From VRUE01 sp963720805 (lineage in GTDB: Bacteria > Actinomycetota > Thermoleophilia > Solirubrobacterales > 70-9): a stretch of DNA of 64,000 nt. The notes under the pieces are model-generated. The model made no database searches, was not told the origin of the DNA, and was given only the letters and a program-made list of their open reading frames with translations. The translations under genes were made by a program, and so were the position numbers. The stretch covers positions 124,001 to 188,000 of the forward strand of contig CAVRGT010000012.1 in the NCBI GenBank assembly GCA_963720805.1, written 5' to 3'. The first letter of the stretch is position 1; each line of letters opens with the position of its first letter. Positions 1-8,502 of this stretch are shown here, piece after piece.

Positions 1-8
1 GCCCTCGC

Positions 9-25
9 CCGAGCGGTCGCTCGGC
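9..25. terminator. Short GC hairpin downstream of the R2lox-like gene
   Basis: CCGAGCG and CGCTCGG form a perfect 7-bp stem around a 3-nt GGT-type loop, just past the stop codon (31-33) of the leftward R2lox-like gene. There is no T-tract, as for most hairpins in this window. It is probably a transcription end, but this is inferred from position and structure only. Confidence 0.45.
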
Positions 26-30
26 CCGCT

Positions 31-957
31 CTACTGCAGGCCGATCACCTTGAGCCGGCGCATCAGTGCGGTGCCGGCGAACTTGCGCGTGTCGGCGAGT
101 GAGTAGCCGAAGACTTCGTAGTCCTCGTCCGGCGGCGCCCAGGGCGGTGAGAGCACTCCGTCTGCCACCGGCAGCGACTCCTCCAGGGTGCGCTGGATCG
201 CCCGTTTGTAGCGCTCGTCCTCGTGCGCCTTCTCGCGCAGGAAGACCGAGCCGAAGGCGACGTGGCGATGCTCGTCGCGAGCGACGTTCTGGAAGCCCTT
301 GACGAAGCCCGGCAGCGTCCCCTCGCTTTCGTTGTAGTCCATGATGAAGTGCTGGCCGGTGAGGGCGAGCATTCCCTCGATCACCATGTGGTAGATCGTC
401 ACCGCCTCGACCAGGGCCTCGGTGTCCTCCGGTTCGACCGCGAGCCGGTCGGTGCGCTGCTTCAGCATCTCGTCGAAGAGGCGGCCGAAGTTCTCGTTGA
501 GGTGCTCGGAGGTCTGTACCAGCATCTCCGAGAGCTGGTCTGACTCGAGCACGCCGACCTCGCGGTAGAAGCGCTCGAAGAAGCGCACGTGGCGGGCCTC
601 GTCGGCGATCTGAGTGCAGAGGAAGATGCGCTGCTCCTCGGTCGGCGCCGCGCGCATGATCGGCCCCAGCTCCTCGGCCACCTTCTGCTCGCCGATGAAG
701 AAGGAGGAGAGCCCGTACATGCGCTGGAAGCGCTCCTCCTCGTCGAACTGCTCGTTCCACTGTTCGCGGTCAACGCTGAAGTCGAGCTCCTGGGTCTGCC
801 ACTGCTGGCGCTCCCAGAGCAGGTAGAGCTCCTCGTAGGTGAGCAGCTTGATCTCGGCGGTGCGGTCGGCCGCCTCGTTCAGGGCCGGATCGGCGGTCGC
901 CTGGAAGTCGGCGCGCCCGGTCCGGGTCTCTGTCCCGGATGCCTCAGTGGTTCCCAT
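31..957 (-). CDS. R2-like ligand-binding oxidase (R2lox-like diiron/Mn-Fe protein)
   Basis: This ferritin-like protein of the ribonucleotide-reductase R2 superfamily is about 308 aa, the usual R2lox length. The metal-ligand pattern is visible in order: GEQKVAEE (first Glu), IADEARHVRFFERF (Glu and His), MVIEGMLALTGQHF (Glu) and VARDEHRHVAFG (Glu and His). R2lox proteins are two-electron oxidases with a Mn/Fe or Fe/Fe site and a bound fatty acid; their physiological substrate is unknown. The ATG at 957 is chosen because GAGGAG lies about 8 nt upstream; the longer reading into the upstream hairpin has no such site. No R1 subunit gene is nearby, so a role as a true reductase subunit is unlikely. 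A second, SCP2-fused R2-like gene lies at 49861. Confidence 0.85.
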   Translation of the reverse strand: MGTTEASGTETRTGRADFQATADPALNEAADRTAEIKLLTYEELYLLWERQQWQTQELDFSVDREQWNEQFDEEERFQRMYGLSSFFIGEQKVAEELGPIMRAAPTEEQRIFLCTQIADEARHVRFFERFYREVGVLESDQLSEMLVQTSEHLNENFGRLFDEMLKQRTDRLAVEPEDTEALVEAVTIYHMVIEGMLALTGQHFIMDYNESEGTLPGFVKGFQNVARDEHRHVAFGSVFLREKAHEDERYKRAIQRTLEESLPVADGVLSPPWAPPDEDYEVFGYSLADTRKFAGTALMRRLKVIGLQ

Positions 958-975
958 CACTGCTCTCCTCGCAAT

Positions 976-1025
976 CCGGTGCAACGTTTTTCGGTCTCAC
1001 GAGAGCCGAAAAGCGTTGCACCCGG
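976..1025. terminator. Intergenic inverted repeat between UPF0173 and R2lox-like genes
   Basis: Two arms (976-994 and 1006-1025) pair over about 18 bp, centred on CAACGTTTTTCGG and CCGAAAAGCGTTG, around an 11-nt loop. It lies after the UPF0173 stop (1069-1071) and upstream of the R2lox start on the minus strand. The outer CCGGTGC resembles family B hairpins. It is a terminator or a leader structure; the sequence cannot decide which. Confidence 0.5.
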
Positions 1026-1068
1026 CTGGGTTCTGCGGTCCGAGCGAGACTAGCAGCGGCCTGGCTGC

Positions 1069-1788
1069 TCAGCCAGTCGTGTGCGACTGGCCCGGCTCGA
1101 GCACGACCACGGTCGAGGAGGTCTTGGCCTCGACCTCGGATTTGAACGCCGCCGTGTCGGTCTTGATCGGCGGGAAGGTGTCGAAATGCATCGGGATCAC
1201 GGTGCCGGCGCCGACGAGCTCGGCGGCGACCGCGGCGTCGTGGCGATCCATCGTGTAGTGGCCACCGATCGGCAGCAGCGCAATGTCGACCGGGTTGCGC
1301 TCGGCGATCAGCTTCATGTCGCCGAACAGGCAGGTGTCGCCGGCGTGGTAGACGGTGACGCCGCCGAGATTGATCGAGCAGGCCCGCCGCGGTGCCGATG
1401 ACCGTGCCCGAGGTCGGGCTGAAAGGCGCCTCGCCCGAGCCCGGGAGCGTGCTGGTGTGCCAGGCGGGCACCAGCTTGACCCAGCCCCAGTCGAAGCGCA
1501 CGGTGCCGCCGAGGTTGGGGTCATAGACCTTCTCCACGCCCTGCTCTTCGAGCCAGTTGGCGATCTCGACGATCGGCGACGCACTCGGCGCCGCTGCGGG
1601 TGGCGACGCCGACGGCGTCGGCCATGTGGTCGGCGTGGCCGTGGGAGATGAACAGATGGGTCGGGTCGACTTCCTCGCCGCTGGTGCACCGCGGCCGGGT
1701 TGTTGGGCTTGAGAAACGGATCGATCAGGACCCTGGCGTCGCCCTCGCTCAGTTCAAAGCATGAATGGCCGTGGAATTTGATCTCCAT
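1069..1788 (-). CDS. UPF0173-type metal-dependent hydrolase (MBL fold), frameshifted
   Basis: This is a metallo-beta-lactamase-fold hydrolase of the UPF0173/YtkL type, about 230 aa. The N-terminus MEIKFHGHSCFEL and the C-terminal half with VTVYHAGDTCLFGDMK, PIGGHYTMD and GAGTVIPMHFDTFPP are typical of the family. The middle part (about 1380-1690), which should carry HxHxDH, is only readable by switching frames; the fragments HGHADHMADA-like and ANWLEEQGVEKVYDPNLGG appear in other frames. At least two indels are needed. The start ATG at 1788 is 4 bp from the stop of the upstream small gene, indicating an operon. The substrate is unknown for the family. Confidence 0.7.
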   Translation of the reverse strand: MEIKFHGHSCFELSEGDARVLIDPFLKPNNPAAVHQRRGSRPDPSVHLPRPRRPHGRRRRRRHPQRRRVRRRSSRSPTGSKSRAWRRSMTPTSAAPCASTGAGSSWCPPGTPARSRARARRLSARPRARSSAPRRACSINLGGVTVYHAGDTCLFGDMKLIAERNPVDIALLPIGGHYTMDRHDAAVAAELVGAGTVIPMHFDTFPPIKTDTAAFKSEVEAKTSSTVVVLEPGQSHTTG

Positions 1789-1791
1789 CGC

Positions 1792-2120
1792 TCAGCCCTC
1801 TCCTTCGTCGTTCTCGGTTTCGTTCAGCTCTCCATGCAGTGCCCAGCCGACGGCAACCCCAACCATCATTCCCATCCTCGCCTCCTCGGCGAGCAGCGAC
1901 CCGCACCGCGGTGATCCGCTCGCTCGGGGTCGGGCACCGTCGCCGCCTTCAGCGTCTCGGCCTCGTGCGACTCGCCGAACCAGCCGCCCTCGGCGAGCGC
2001 CGCGGCGAGGACCTTCTGCAGCTGCGGCGCCGCGCGGGCGACGATCCGCTCGGCCTCGGCGAAGCGCTCGGCATCGGCCAGCCGCTCGATCGCGGCGTCG
2101 AGTTGCTCATCGGTCGGCAC
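1792..2120 (-). CDS. Small hypothetical protein, frameshifted near the C-terminus
   Basis: The N-terminal 65 residues (MPTDEQLDAAIERLAD... VPDPER) are helical and charged. Read directly the frame ends at 1866, but a one-base shift near 1900 continues as RITAVRSLLAEEARMGMMVG and then a short hydrophobic stretch ending at a TGA (1792-1794) next to the UPF0173 start. The shifted reading is preferred because it gives translational coupling with the next gene. No family is recognised. Confidence 0.5.
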
Positions 2121-2149
2121 GACGGAGCCTAGTCATCGCCACCGGAGGC

Positions 2150-2196
2150 GTGACTTCCCACTTACTCGCGCATAGCGCGAAGAAACAGGAAGTCAC
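2150..2196. terminator. Nested hairpin between rhomboid-like gene and small hypothetical
   Basis: An outer GTGACTTCC/GGAAGTCAC stem (2150-2158, 2188-2196) encloses an inner perfect TCGCGC-ATA-GCGCGA hairpin (2166-2180). It begins 4 bp after the stop codon of the rhomboid-like gene (2200-2202) and lies upstream of the next gene start at 2120. It is a plausible terminator without a clear T-tract. Confidence 0.5.
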
Positions 2197-2199
2197 CGT

Positions 2200-2965
2200 T
2201 TAGCGGTCGCGCAGAGTGGCGGCCGCGAGGCCGGCAAGGCCGCCGACCGCGCCGCCGATCAGGCCGGCGAAGGGGTCGGCGGTGGAGGTCGAAGAGCGGC
2301 AGGGCGAGCAGGACCGCGGCGGCGACCACGACGCCGATCACGTCGTAGTCCTCGTCGATCGCGTGGTGGGCCTCGGCGCGCCGGATCGCGAACCAGGCGG
2401 CGACCGCGCCCAGCGCCATGCCGTTGCCGCCGGCGATCACCTCGATGTCGCCCTGGGCGTTGGCGATCCCGCCGGCGACGAGCATTCCGAGCGAGCCGCA
2501 GGCGACCAGCAGCAGCGCCGTCGGCGCGCGTGCCGAGGCGCCGCTCGAGGCCGGTGCCGAAGATCGCCAGGCCGACCGCGACGACGAAGAGGTAGCCGAC
2601 GTCGACGTAGGCGAAGGGCGCGGTGAGGAAGCGCCACCACTGGTCGTCGAGCGGCACGACCAGGCCGCCGAAGCTGCCGAGCGGCGTCGCCGGTCGCCTT
2701 CTGCACCAGCAGCAGGATGGCCGAGCCGAGGATCACGGCGATCGTCGCGTAGGGGCGGAACGGGCCGGCGTCGGCGCGCGGCGGCGGCGGCGTGATCCGG
2801 CAGCCGTTCGCGCCGCCGCGGCTTCGCCTCCAGGCCGTCGCCGCGCCGTTCCAGCTTCGGCGCCCGCTTGCGCAGGCGGGCGCCGCAGTAGGGGCACTCG
2901 GTTACGTAGGGACTGACCTCCGAGCCGCAGTTCTTGCAGATGACGCTGAGCTCAGTCTCGCTCAT
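2200..2965 (-). CDS. Rhomboid-family membrane protein with N-terminal zinc ribbon, frameshifted
   Basis: The N-terminus MSETELSVICKNCGSEVS followed by ECPYCGARLRKR is a CxxC...CxxC zinc ribbon. Hydrophobic segments follow in three alternating frames: MILGSAILLLVQKA, DDQWWRFLTAPFAYVDVGYL, LFVVAVGLAIFGTGLERR, LLLVACGSLGMLVAGGIANA and IAGGNGMALGAVAAWF. WWRFLTAPF..., GTGLERRLG and GGNGMALG match the rhomboid layout; the GxS active-site position reads GNG here, so proteolytic activity is doubtful. The C-terminus reads DPFAGLIGGAVGGLAGL and stops at 2200-2202. At least three frameshifts are needed. ATG 2965 or 2971 are both possible starts. Confidence 0.6.
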
Positions 2966-3063
2966 GGTCATCCGAGGATAACCGCCCGCCGCTAGCGCTC
3001 GCGAGCGCGGCGCCGATGACATACTGCCGAGACACCCGTCTTCGGGACCAGGAGGAAAACAGC

Positions 3064-3984
3064 GTGGAGTTGAAGAGCCTGACCGAGCAGAAATCGCTGC
3101 TGGCGACCCTGGCCCCCGGCAAACGAGCCCGCCTGCGCCGCCTGCTCTTCGAGTTCGGCCCCGGCAACGGCACCCTGATGCTGCTGCCGATCGACCAGGG
3201 CATCGAGCACGGCCCGCGCGACTTCTTCCCCAACCCCGCCTCCAAGGACCCCGACTACCAGTTCCGGCTCGCCGCCGAGGCCGGCTACTCGGCCCTCGCC
3301 TGCCAGATCGGCATGGCGACCAAGTACTACCCCGACTACGCCGGCCAGGTGCCGCTGATCCTCAAGGTCAACGGCAAGACCGACATCCCCTCCTCCGCCC
3401 AGGCCTTCTCGTCCTGCAACGCCAGCGTCGAGGACGCGGTGCGGCTCGGCGCCGACGCGGTCGGCTACACGCTCTACGTCGGCTCGCCGCGCCAGGACGA
3501 GGACCTCGCCCAGCTGCGCCAGGTGCGCCAGGACTGCGACCGCTTCGGCATGCCGCTGGTCGTCTGGTCCTACCCGCGCGGCGAAGCGGTCGACGCCAAG
3601 GGCGGCGCCGACTCCTTCTACGCGATCGACTACGCGGCGCGGATGGCGATGGAGATGGGCGCCGACGTGGTCAAGCTCAACATGCCGAAGATCAACCCGG
3701 ACAAGGACAAGGACGCGCCGGCTCCCTACAACGAGATGCAGGTCGACGAGGCCGAGGCGATCCGCCAGTGCGTCGAGTCGGCCGGCCGCTCGCTGGTCGT
3801 GCTCTCCGGCGGCTCCAAGGTCGACGACGAGACCGTCCTCACCCACACCCGCGAGATCATGGAGGCGGGCGGCTCCGGCGTGATCTTCGGCCGCAACGTC
3901 TGGCAGCGCGAGTGGAACGACGCGCTGGAGATCATCGCCCAGATCAAGGAGACGCTGCTCGCCAGCGTGCGCCGTATCCCGTAG
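3064..3984 (+). CDS. fbaB: Class I fructose-bisphosphate aldolase (archaeal/FbaB type)
   Basis: This enzyme of glycolysis and gluconeogenesis interconverts fructose 1,6-bisphosphate with DHAP and glyceraldehyde 3-phosphate through a Schiff-base lysine. The 306-aa protein is uninterrupted and contains LPIDQGIEHGPRDFF, VVWSYPRGE, GADVVKLNMPK (lysine candidate), LSGGSKVDDETVLTHTREIM and GSGVIFGRNVWQR, the DhnA/FbaB phosphate-binding pattern. The GTG at 3064 is chosen because GGAGG lies 8 nt upstream; the longer ATG reading has no ribosome site. It is divergent from the rhomboid-like gene, with promoter space at 2966-3050. Confidence 0.9.
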   Translation: MELKSLTEQKSLLATLAPGKRARLRRLLFEFGPGNGTLMLLPIDQGIEHGPRDFFPNPASKDPDYQFRLAAEAGYSALACQIGMATKYYPDYAGQVPLILKVNGKTDIPSSAQAFSSCNASVEDAVRLGADAVGYTLYVGSPRQDEDLAQLRQVRQDCDRFGMPLVVWSYPRGEAVDAKGGADSFYAIDYAARMAMEMGADVVKLNMPKINPDKDKDAPAPYNEMQVDEAEAIRQCVESAGRSLVVLSGGSKVDDETVLTHTREIMEAGGSGVIFGRNVWQREWNDALEIIAQIKETLLASVRRIP

Positions 3985-4031
3985 CGCCGGGGGCGAGACG
4001 AGCCCGCTGCCGGGCGCTTGGTGACGGTCGG

Positions 4032-4531
4032 ATGGCAGGCGCGAGGCGGCTCGGCAGCATGGTGCTGCTGACGGTCGCCGCTCTGCTGATCCTGCGGCCG
4101 TGGGAGGCGGCGGGCCGAGGCGCGGGCCTGCCGCGGCGCGGCGCCTTTGTGGTGCGGGCCGTCGACGGCGACACGATCGAAGTGCGGATCGGGGGGCGGG
4201 CGAGGACGTGCGCTATATCGGCGTCGACACGCCGGAGACGGTCAAGCCCGACACGCCGGTGCAGTGCTTCGGGCCGCAGGCATCGCCTTCAACCACCGTC
4301 TGGTCGAAGGCCGCCGGGTGCGGCTCGTCTTCGGCGTCGAGCGCCGCGACATCTACGGCAGGCTGCTCGCCTACGTCTACCTGGGCGCGGCGCTTCGTCA
4401 ACGCGATCCTGGTCCGGCGCGGCCTCGCCCGCCCGCTGACGATCCCGCCCAACGACCGCTACGCGCCGCTCTTTCGGCGCCTGGCGCTGCGGGCGGCGCG
4501 GGCCGGACGCGGGCTCTGGGGCGCCTGCTGA
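4032..4531 (+). CDS. Thermonuclease-like (SNase) secreted or membrane-anchored nuclease, frameshifted
   Basis: An N-terminal hydrophobic segment (VLLTVAALLIL) precedes VRAVDGDTIEVRIGGRA, the SNase calcium/substrate strand. In the next frame come RYIGVDTPETVKP and QCFGPQA, then VRLVFGVERRDIYGRLLAYV in a third frame and finally FVNAILVRRGLARP...RAGRGLWGAC. Together they give an SNase domain of about 165 aa cleaving nucleic acids near the envelope. Two to three indels interrupt the frame, the first next to a G-rich run at about 4192-4200. It begins 48 bp after the aldolase and may be co-transcribed. Confidence 0.65.
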
Positions 4532-4627
4532 GCCGGACTCCGTCGTGACCGATCGCACATTTCCTCCCCCTGCAAGCGCTCGTGCGCCTTTGCTACGGTC
4601 CCCCGCGGCCCCCGGGCCACCCACTCT

Positions 4628-4867
4628 ATGCGAATGCGTCAAAGCATCTCCCAGTTCGAGTCGGCCTTCGAGCAGGAGACCATCCTGGAGCGCCGCCGGC
4701 GCGAGCAGCTGCGCCGCCGCGCCGCCAACCGCTCGCGGGCGCGCCGGATCATCCGCAGCGAGCAGGCGGGCAAGGTGCGTTTCAGCGTCCTCGCCGTCTG
4801 CCTCACGGTCACCGTCGTCGTCGTCGTCGTCTCGATGTTCGAGGCGCTCGGCTTCCTGATGGCCTAG
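4628..4867 (+). CDS. Small single-span membrane protein
   Basis: This 79-aa protein has a basic, coiled-coil-like N-terminus (FEQETILERRRREQLRRRA) and one C-terminal transmembrane segment (VLAVCLTVTVVVVVVSMFEAL, partly shown). TGCTACGGT lies about 30 nt upstream and may be a -10 region. No homologous family is recognised. Internal arginine richness and topology suggest a cytoplasmic N-terminus. Confidence 0.6.
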   Translation: MRMRQSISQFESAFEQETILERRRREQLRRRAANRSRARRIIRSEQAGKVRFSVLAVCLTVTVVVVVVSMFEALGFLMA

Positions 4868-4911
4868 CGGCCCTGCCTACGACCGCCCCGGTTGAATAGA
4901 CTCGCGCGCCG

Positions 4912-5482
4912 ATGGCAAGACGCTCACTGAAGCCACAGCTGAACCAGATCCGCGCCTGGGTCCGGCAGGGCCGCACCGACGCCTGGATCGCCCACCAGCT
5001 CGAAGTCAGCACCTCGGAGCTGCGCGAGTTCCGCAAACAGCACGGGTTCACGCCCGACGAGGAGGACGCGGGCGCCGGCGAAGTCGATCTCCGCGACGAG
5101 ATCGAGGCCGAGATCGAGGCGGCCACCGCCGAGGAGGCGAGGCCGAGGAGGCCGAGGAGGACGAGCCGGAGTCCGAGCGGAGGCCGAGGAGCGACGACGA
5201 GGAAGAAGCCGAGGAGCTCGGATGCGGGACGGCGAGCGGCCCAAACGGCGCCGCCGCCGCGGACGCCGCGGCGGTCGCGGGCGCCGCAAAGAGCTCGAGG
5301 CAAGCTTCGACCACGGCGAGACCGACGGCTACGGCCTCTGGCTCGATCCCTCGGTCAAGGACAACCCCGTGTACGCCGAGCATTGGGCGGGCAAGCGGGA
5401 GGTCACGGTGCGGATCGACGCCGACCAGATCGTGATCCGGCGGGCCGGCGAGCCTGAAGACGCCGAAGACTCCGACGACTGA
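4912..5482 (+). CDS. Lineage-type protein with HTH-like N-terminus, acidic/basic linker and C-terminal domain, frameshifted
   Basis: The first 50 residues (KPQLNQIRAWVRQGRTDAW, AHQLEVSTSELREFRKQHG) look like a helix-turn-helix. A Glu-rich stretch and an Arg-rich stretch (RRRRRGRRGGRGRR) follow. After a frame change at about 5145-5225 the protein continues as HGETDGYGLWLDPSVKDNP, YAEHWAGKREVTVRIDADQ and IVIRRAGEPEDAE, stopping at 5480-5482. The combined length is about 190 aa. A nucleic-acid-binding role is an inference from composition; no named family is recognised. Confidence 0.55.
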
Positions 5483-5518
5483 GCGACGCCGAGGCCTGAC
5501 GGACTCGAGGCTGCGGGC

Positions 5519-5611
5519 CAGCAGGCCTTCGCTCAACTTTTTCGGTGGAGCGTCGCGGGCTGGCGCCTCCTAGCGTGCTCGACGAAAAAGTACAAGACGT
5601 CAGACCTACTG
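5519..5611. repeat. Family A structured repeat, copy 1
   Basis: Outer arms 5519-5528 and 5602-5611 (CAGCAGGCCT/AGACCTACTG) pair with two mismatches that become G-U in minus-strand RNA. Inner arms ACTTTTTCG (5536-5544) and CGAAAAAGT (5583-5591) are perfect. The loop starts with GTGGAG and the right internal strand is ACAAGACGT, as in copies 2 and 3. It lies between convergent genes. The minus-strand right arm contains TAG, which closes one frame of the leftward membrane protein. Confidence 0.75.
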
Positions 5612-8007
5612 AGATCGAGCTCTTGGGCGTGTCGGGGACCCGGTGCAGCGGGGCGTTGGCTGGGCCGCAGGCTGGATGGGTCCAGCGTGCCCTGGAGCTT
5701 CCAGATGGTGACGGGGCCGCTCGTGCTGATGGGACTTGCTGCTGGGTCATCGCGGAGCCAGCTGGCCTCCGGGGAGGGGATTGGGTTGCCTGGTGTGGAG
5801 GAAGTTGAGGAAGGGGGTGGTGACCAGGTAGTCGAGGTCGGCGGCGTTTACGGCGGTGCGGAAGGCCTTGCAGGTGGGGATCGCGTTGTAGGCGCCGTGG
5901 GGGCCCTTTTCGCCGAGGTAGAGGACGTGGTTGGAGAGGTCGGTGCCGTAGAGGCCGTAGCTGAGGAAGCCGGCGGTGGTGCCGGCGAGGCCGATGCGGG
6001 CGTTGCGCTTGTCGCGGGCCCACTGGTAGGCGGGGTCGAGGTGCATGCCGGGGATCTTCCGAGGCGGCGGCGAAGCGGGCATCCAGGTAGTGGCGCTGGA
6101 GGGGGTAGCCGAGGGCTAGGACAGAGGACGAGGGCGGCGAAACTGCTGAGGACGAGGGACGCGTCCGGCCGGCGGGTCCTGTCGCGGCATTGGCCCCCCC
6201 ACCCCCTCCGGTCGCTAAAGCGTCCTCGGGGTGGGCCCCCCTACCGCGCCACCCGCCGGCACGAGGCGCCGTAGCCAGGCCGATCGGCGGCAGAGCCAGA
6301 TCAGGGCCGCCGGTAGGACCACGAGGACGAAGGCCAGGGGGAGGCCGAAGATGCGGGCGGGTCGCGCAAAGCGGCGTCGGAGCGGTCCGTGACGACGAGG
6401 ACCGCCGAGCAGGGCTGCGAGGAGGGTCCATTCGCGCCAGCCGTCAGGCGGCGGATGGCGAGCGGGGAGCAGGACGACGCCGAGGAGGAGCGGGGGGATG
6501 GCGTAGCGGATGTTGATGCCGAAGCCGACTGGGGCGCCGTCGGCGCCGGCGGCGCTGAGGGGGGTGAAGAGGTAGGCGAGCAGGCCGAAGAGGGCTACGG
6601 CGCCGGACCAGCGGAGGACGGTGTCGCGGCCGCGCAGCGAGGGCCAGCAGGCCGCCGGCCACGGCGGCGAGGATCACCAGGGGCCAGAGGGCGCCGAAGG
6701 CCTGGTGCAGGCCGGGCTCGAAGTAGTGGCGCCAGACGCCGGTGTCGGTCGCGTAGTGGACGATGTTGAAGTTGGGCCGGCCTTCCTGCAGGCGCTCGGG
6801 GTGCGGCAGTGAGATCGGGCCGATGCCGGTCGCCTGCGGCAGCGGGTTGCCGGCGACGATCAGGTTGCGCAGGTACCAGTAGCCGCCGCCGAGCAGGGCT
6901 GGGACGAACCACCAGCCGAAGGTGTCCAGCGGCGCCCGGGGGCGCGAGGACGATCACTGCGAGCGTCAGGGCCGCCGCCATAGCCACAGCAGTCGACTTG
7001 GTGCCTACTGCGAGGCCGGTGGCAAGGCCCGGCCGCGGCGACGGGCGGCGGCGGCCGCGCGGGCCTGACGCGCGGGTCGGCGCGCGGGTCCTGCGTGGGG
7101 GAGGGGGGCCTGCGGGCAGTCCACGGGCTGTCCTCGACCCCCCTCCACGCCACCCGCGCGAGACACGCTCCAGCGGTGACGAGAATCGCTGCAGCTGCAA
7201 GGAGCAACGCCGCAGCGACAAGGTCGTTCTTGGCTGCTCCCGGCTCCCGAACTACCAGCGTGTGGCACTCGAGGACGATCGCGGCGGCTACGACGGTTAG
7301 GTGGCCTCGGCCGTAGGGGCGGCCGATGCACCAGGCAGCTAGGAAAGCCAGTGCCAAGGAAGGCGAAGTTCAGGAACAGGGACAGCGTGTCGCGATGCGT
7401 CAGCAGGATGCCGGTGGCGTGCAGGAGCTCGGAGTTCTGCGGGTAGAACCAGTTCGTGAAAACGGTCTCCGTGTAGTGCAGCCCCGTCATGGAGTGGCTC
7501 TGCACCATGTCTGCTGCGAAGGGCATGTGGTACCAGAGCGAGTCGAAGTTGAAGATGCCTCGGTCCAGCGCGTCCTTGGTCGTCAGCCCCCAGTGCGCAA
7601 AGACCAAGCCGACGACGCCCACGGTGACGATCCAGGCAGCCAAGACCAAGCGCTGCCGCCGGCGGGTGGCGCTGTCGGGGGGCCCGCCCCTGAGGAAGCT
7701 TTAGCACCGGAGGGGGTGGCGGGGTCCCCTGCGGCGACAGGACCCGCCGGTCGGCAGCGCGCGCGCAGCTATCGCGATCAACAACGAGCGCCGACGAAGA
7801 CCCAGGCGTAGAAGAGGCCAAAGGTCCCCAGGATCTCTCCCAGCCAGATCAGCAGGGCGATGGCGAGGATCGACTCGACGAGGCGGGCCGGGGCGCCCTC
7901 CCAGGCGGCATCAGCCTCCCGCGCAGCCGGTACGCCGTGAATCCGACCGAGCGCCCGACAGCCACCAGCGCCAGGGCGCTGAGGACGTAGGACCCGGCGC
8001 TAACCAC
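5608..8007 (-). CDS. Large polytopic membrane protein, GT-C glycosyltransferase-like, heavily frameshifted
   Basis: The protein would be about 750 aa with many hydrophobic helices scattered over three frames. Readable stretches include FNFDSLWYHMPFAADMVQS, GLHYTETVFTNWFYPQNSEL, LAFLAAWCIGRPYGRG, AKNDLVAAALLLAAAA, GTKSTAVAMAAALT, YWYLRNLIVAGNPLPQATG, NIRYAIPPLLLG and DYLVTTPFLNFLHTRQPNPL. These are the layout of actinobacterial GT-C membrane glycosyltransferase-like proteins, which move polyprenyl-linked sugars; the sugar is unknown. The GTG at 8007 has GGGAGG 4 nt upstream. The end is uncertain: one frame closes with a TAG in the arm of family A copy 1. At least six indels are present. Confidence 0.55.
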
Positions 8008-8018
8008 CGTCCCTCCCG

Positions 8019-8064
8019 TTCCGGTGCGCTTTATGCCGCACCGGGTGCAAAAGGCGCACCGGAA
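8019..8064. terminator. Family B hairpin, copy 1
   Basis: Arms 8019-8036 and 8047-8064 (TTCCGGTGCGC...TTATGC and GCAAAAGGCGCACCGGAA) pair over 18 nt with about two mismatches around a 10-nt loop. It sits between the ftsB-like stop (8087) and the GTG start of the membrane protein (8007), both leftward. The sequence recurs at 23939 and 31058. Confidence 0.7.
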
Positions 8065-8086
8065 GGGGTTGGCGCGGCTGGGGCGG

Positions 8087-8466
8087 CTAGAGGCCGCGGA
8101 CTACGAGGGGGGTCTCTTCTGGGGCGACCATGCCCTGGGCGCGGGCCTTGGCGTCGAGCGTGAGCGGGTCGTCGGCGTGCTGGACGCGCCAGTGCAGGCG
8201 GGTGTTTTCGTGCTGGGCTTCGTGCAGCTCGACTCGCGCCGCGGTCGTCGCCGTGTAGGTCTTGACGAAGTCGATCACCGGGTTGAGGTAGGAGTAGAGG
8301 ACGGCGAAGAGGACCAGGGTGAGGGCGATGCGGCCGACACGATCCCAGTGGATCCGGCTGGCGCCACGGCGGGCGGCCGGTTTGCGTCGGGCTGCGGGTT
8401 TGCGTGCCGGTGAGCGGCGTTTGGCAGTGGCAGCGGGCGTTTCCTCGCCTGAGCACGTGCTGCCAT
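8087..8466 (-). CDS. FtsB/DivIC-like septum formation initiator, frameshifted N-terminus
   Basis: A Lys/Ala/Arg-rich cytoplasmic N-terminus (ARKPAARRKPAARR) is followed by a single transmembrane helix (IALTLVLFAVLYSYLNPV) and a coiled coil (AARVELHEAQHENTRLHWRV) ending ARAQGMVAPEETPLVVRGL. This is the DivIC/FtsB layout: a bitopic divisome protein that bridges FtsQ and FtsL. Downstream of eno is its usual actinobacterial position. The ATG at 8466 begins MAARAQARKRP and a one-base shift about 35 nt later joins the main frame. Confidence 0.75.
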
Positions 8467-8502
8467 GCCCGGTCCTACGCGGCCGAGCCCCGCTTTCCTT
8501 CA

